Positions 62,468-64,000 of a stretch of 64,000 bases of DNA are shown here, in pieces (position 1 is the stretch's first letter; each line of letters starts with the position of its first letter). The position numbers were made by a program, and so were the translations under genes. The notes under the pieces are model-generated. The model did not search any database. It was given only the letters and a program-made list of their open reading frames with translations, and was not told where the DNA came from. Source of the DNA: Peteryoungia wuzhouensis (GTDB lineage: Bacteria; Pseudomonadota; Alphaproteobacteria; Rhizobiales; Rhizobiaceae); contig NZ_QJRY01000004.1 of assembly GCF_003205195.1 (NCBI RefSeq), positions 1 to 64,000 of the forward strand. Direction: 5' to 3'.

Positions 62468-64000
62468 TCAGGCGGCGGAGGATGCGTCGTGGATACGCGC
62501 CTGTGACGCCATGCCTTCGCGGGAGACGCTGCGGCGGTTGAGCTGGAACCGGTTGACCAGCGATGTGAGCTGCACCGCCCCTTCCGCCAGCGTGTGGCTG
62601 ATTGCCGTCGTCTCTTCGACCATGGCGGCGTTCTGCTGCGTCATCTGGTCGAGGCTGTTGATCGCGGTGCTGATTTCCTGGAGTCCGACAGCCTGTTCGC
62701 GCGCGGCGATGGCGATTGCGTCGACATTCGTGTCGATGCGGCTGACATAGTCGCCGATCTGCGTCAGGGCCGTGCCCGTCTCGCCGACCAGCTGCACGCC
62801 GGACGATACCTCGACACTCGATTTCTGGATCAATCCCTTGATGTCGCGCGCGGCATTGGCCGAGCGCTGCGCCAGCTCCCGGACTTCCTGTGCCACGACG
62901 GCAAAACCCTTGCCGGCATCGCCGGCGCGCGCTGCCTCGACGCCTGCGTTGAGCGCGAGCAGGTTGGTCTGGAAGGCGATTTCGTCGATGACGCCGATGA
63001 TCTGGCCGATCTCGGAGGAGGCGGTCTCGATGCGCTGCATGGCCGACACGGCCGAGCTGACCACCGCACCGGAGGCTTCCGCACAGTTCTTCGCCTCGCG
63101 GACCAGTTCGCGGGTGTCATGCGTGCGTTCGGCCGAGGAGCGGACGGTCTTCGTTACCTGTTCGAGCGCTGCCGAGGTCTGCTCGAGGGCTGCGGCCTGC
63201 TGTTCGGTGCGGGTGGCGAGATTGCCGGATGCGTCACGCATTTCCTGGCTGTTTTCGAGCAGCCGGCGCGTCTCCTCCAGGACCTTTTCGAGGGTGGTCT
63301 GGAAGGTGGCGATCGAATGGTTGAAGTCCTGGCGCAGCGGTTCGAACCTTGCGTCGAAGGCTTCGTCCAGGGTGATGCGGATGTTGCATTCGGCCAGACG
63401 ATGGAGGCCGGCACCCAGTGCCTCGATGACGAACCTGAGTGCTTCCGCCTCGATCATGCGATCCTGATCGCGCGCTGCGCGCTGGCGATCGACCTCGGAA
63501 CGGGCGGATTCGGTCTCGGCCTGCAGGCGCTGATTTTCCAGGCCCGCCTGGCGAAAGACTTCGACGGCGGTCGCGATATGGCCGATCTCGTCCTTGCGTC
63601 GCGCATGCGGCACGGCCGTCTGGAGGTCGCCACCCGCCATACGCGTCATGTAGTCGGTGATTTCACCAAGCGGCTTCAGAGCACGGCGATGGATGAAAAA
63701 GACCGTGCCGAGGGCCGTGCTGATCAGGAGAATGCCGAGCATCAACTGCAGCGATTCCCGGCTCGCCGATTCCTCCGCGGCGAATTTTTCGCGACCGACC
63801 AGATATTCCGTTGCCATGGCCACGAGTTCGTTCACCGAGACTTCGTGATCGTGGAACTCGGTTTTCAACTTGAGCAGGGCCGGCCTGATAGCGCTTTCAT
63901 CGCCGGCCTGCAAAGCGGGCAGGTAGTCGTTGCGCAGCGTGCTCCAGTAGACATCGCCCTTGGTCAGCACCTTGTTGTAGAGCTGATCGCGCAGATTGTC
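62468..64000 (-). CDS. Methyl-accepting chemotaxis protein, 5' end outside window
   Basis: At least 510 residues; the reading frame is open to the window edge, so the start is missing. What is visible: the end of a periplasmic four-helix sensor domain, a membrane helix (LMLGILLISTALGTVFFIHR), a HAMP domain (LKPLGEITDYMTRMAGGDLQ) and a long cytoplasmic signalling coil. The tip has QTNLLALNAGVEAARAGDAG and GFAVVAQEVRELAQRSANAA. It reports a periplasmic signal to CheA/CheW. No C-terminal CheR-tethering pentapeptide is seen. Confidence 0.95.
   Translation of the reverse strand, partial: DNLRDQLYNKVLTKGDVYWSTLRNDYLPALQAGDESAIRPALLKLKTEFHDHEVSVNELVAMATEYLVGREKFAAEESASRESLQLMLGILLISTALGTVFFIHRRALKPLGEITDYMTRMAGGDLQTAVPHARRKDEIGHIATAVEVFRQAGLENQRLQAETESARSEVDRQRAARDQDRMIEAEALRFVIEALGAGLHRLAECNIRITLDEAFDARFEPLRQDFNHSIATFQTTLEKVLEETRRLLENSQEMRDASGNLATRTEQQAAALEQTSAALEQVTKTVRSSAERTHDTRELVREAKNCAEASGAVVSSAVSAMQRIETASSEIGQIIGVIDEIAFQTNLLALNAGVEAARAGDAGKGFAVVAQEVRELAQRSANAARDIKGLIQKSSVEVSSGVQLVGETGTALTQIGDYVSRIDTNVDAIAIAAREQAVGLQEISTAINSLDQMTQQNAAMVEETTAISHTLAEGAVQLTSLVNRFQLNRRSVSREGMASQARIHDASSAA

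Noticed and set aside
1..64000. tRNA, rRNA, CRISPR arrays, insertion sequences, integrases, phage genes
   Set aside because: None recognised by eye. tRNAs are easy to miss without a scan; tRNAscan-SE would settle this.

Overview
The window is a GC-rich chromosomal segment of an alphaproteobacterium, most likely a member of the Rhizobiaceae (Rhizobium/Agrobacterium/Ensifer relatives). The basis is: RIME-type intergenic palindromic repeats, a sitABCD manganese/iron operon with Mur-type TTTGCAAA palindromes, Omp25/Omp31-type porin-like barrels, and an ornithine decarboxylase with a long leader where the alphaproteobacterial speF RNA motif is expected. No rRNA, tRNA, CRISPR array, insertion sequence, integrase or phage gene was recognised. 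It reads as ordinary chromosome with accessory catabolic and transport modules.

Layout. 0-2 kb: repeats, a secreted SH3-like protein and a YccF protein. 2-9.9 kb: a putrescine uptake and degradation operon with the gene order of E. coli ydcSTUV-patD, a LysR regulator and an EamA transporter. 9.9-18.7 kb: a metal block with a two-domain ArsA ATPase, sitDCBA on the minus strand and, divergently, a 575-residue membrane-anchored histidine-rich protein of unknown function; then a LysR/tautomerase pair. 18.8-25.2 kb: lysS and gltX with a perfect 44-bp inverted repeat between them, an SLC13 permease and a TerC protein. 25.2-28.9 kb: a TetR repressor divergent from an EmrAB-like efflux pair.

29-44.4 kb is a carbohydrate island. 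It holds an uncharacterised Cys/His-motif protein; LacI-xylB-xylA; a GreA-like factor; a second LacI divergent from a ribose-type sugar ABC transporter; a TIM-barrel isomerase, a Gfo/Idh/MocA oxidoreductase and a GH1 beta-glucosidase. The two LacI genes are each preceded by a pair of palindromes exactly 21 bp apart centre to centre, and the isomerase and glucosidase share a different palindrome.

44.4-64 kb is mixed: an HxlR/nitroreductase pair, a CHASE4-GGDEF-EAL protein, TrhO, WYL/VOC, a split CYTH plus CHAD pair, KDPG aldolase, DUF533, acetyltransferases, a ZevAB-like metal transporter, ornithine decarboxylase with its leader, three consecutive outer-membrane barrel genes, and the 3' part of a chemoreceptor cut by the window end.

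Functionally the window joins polyamine balance (import and breakdown at 2-8 kb, synthesis at 58 kb), metal homeostasis (Sit, ArsA, His-rich protein, TerC, ZevAB) and sugar catabolism. The best candidates for something undescribed are the His-rich protein facing sitA, the unknown gene at 29.0-29.7 kb, and a possible regulatory reading frame in the ornithine decarboxylase leader.
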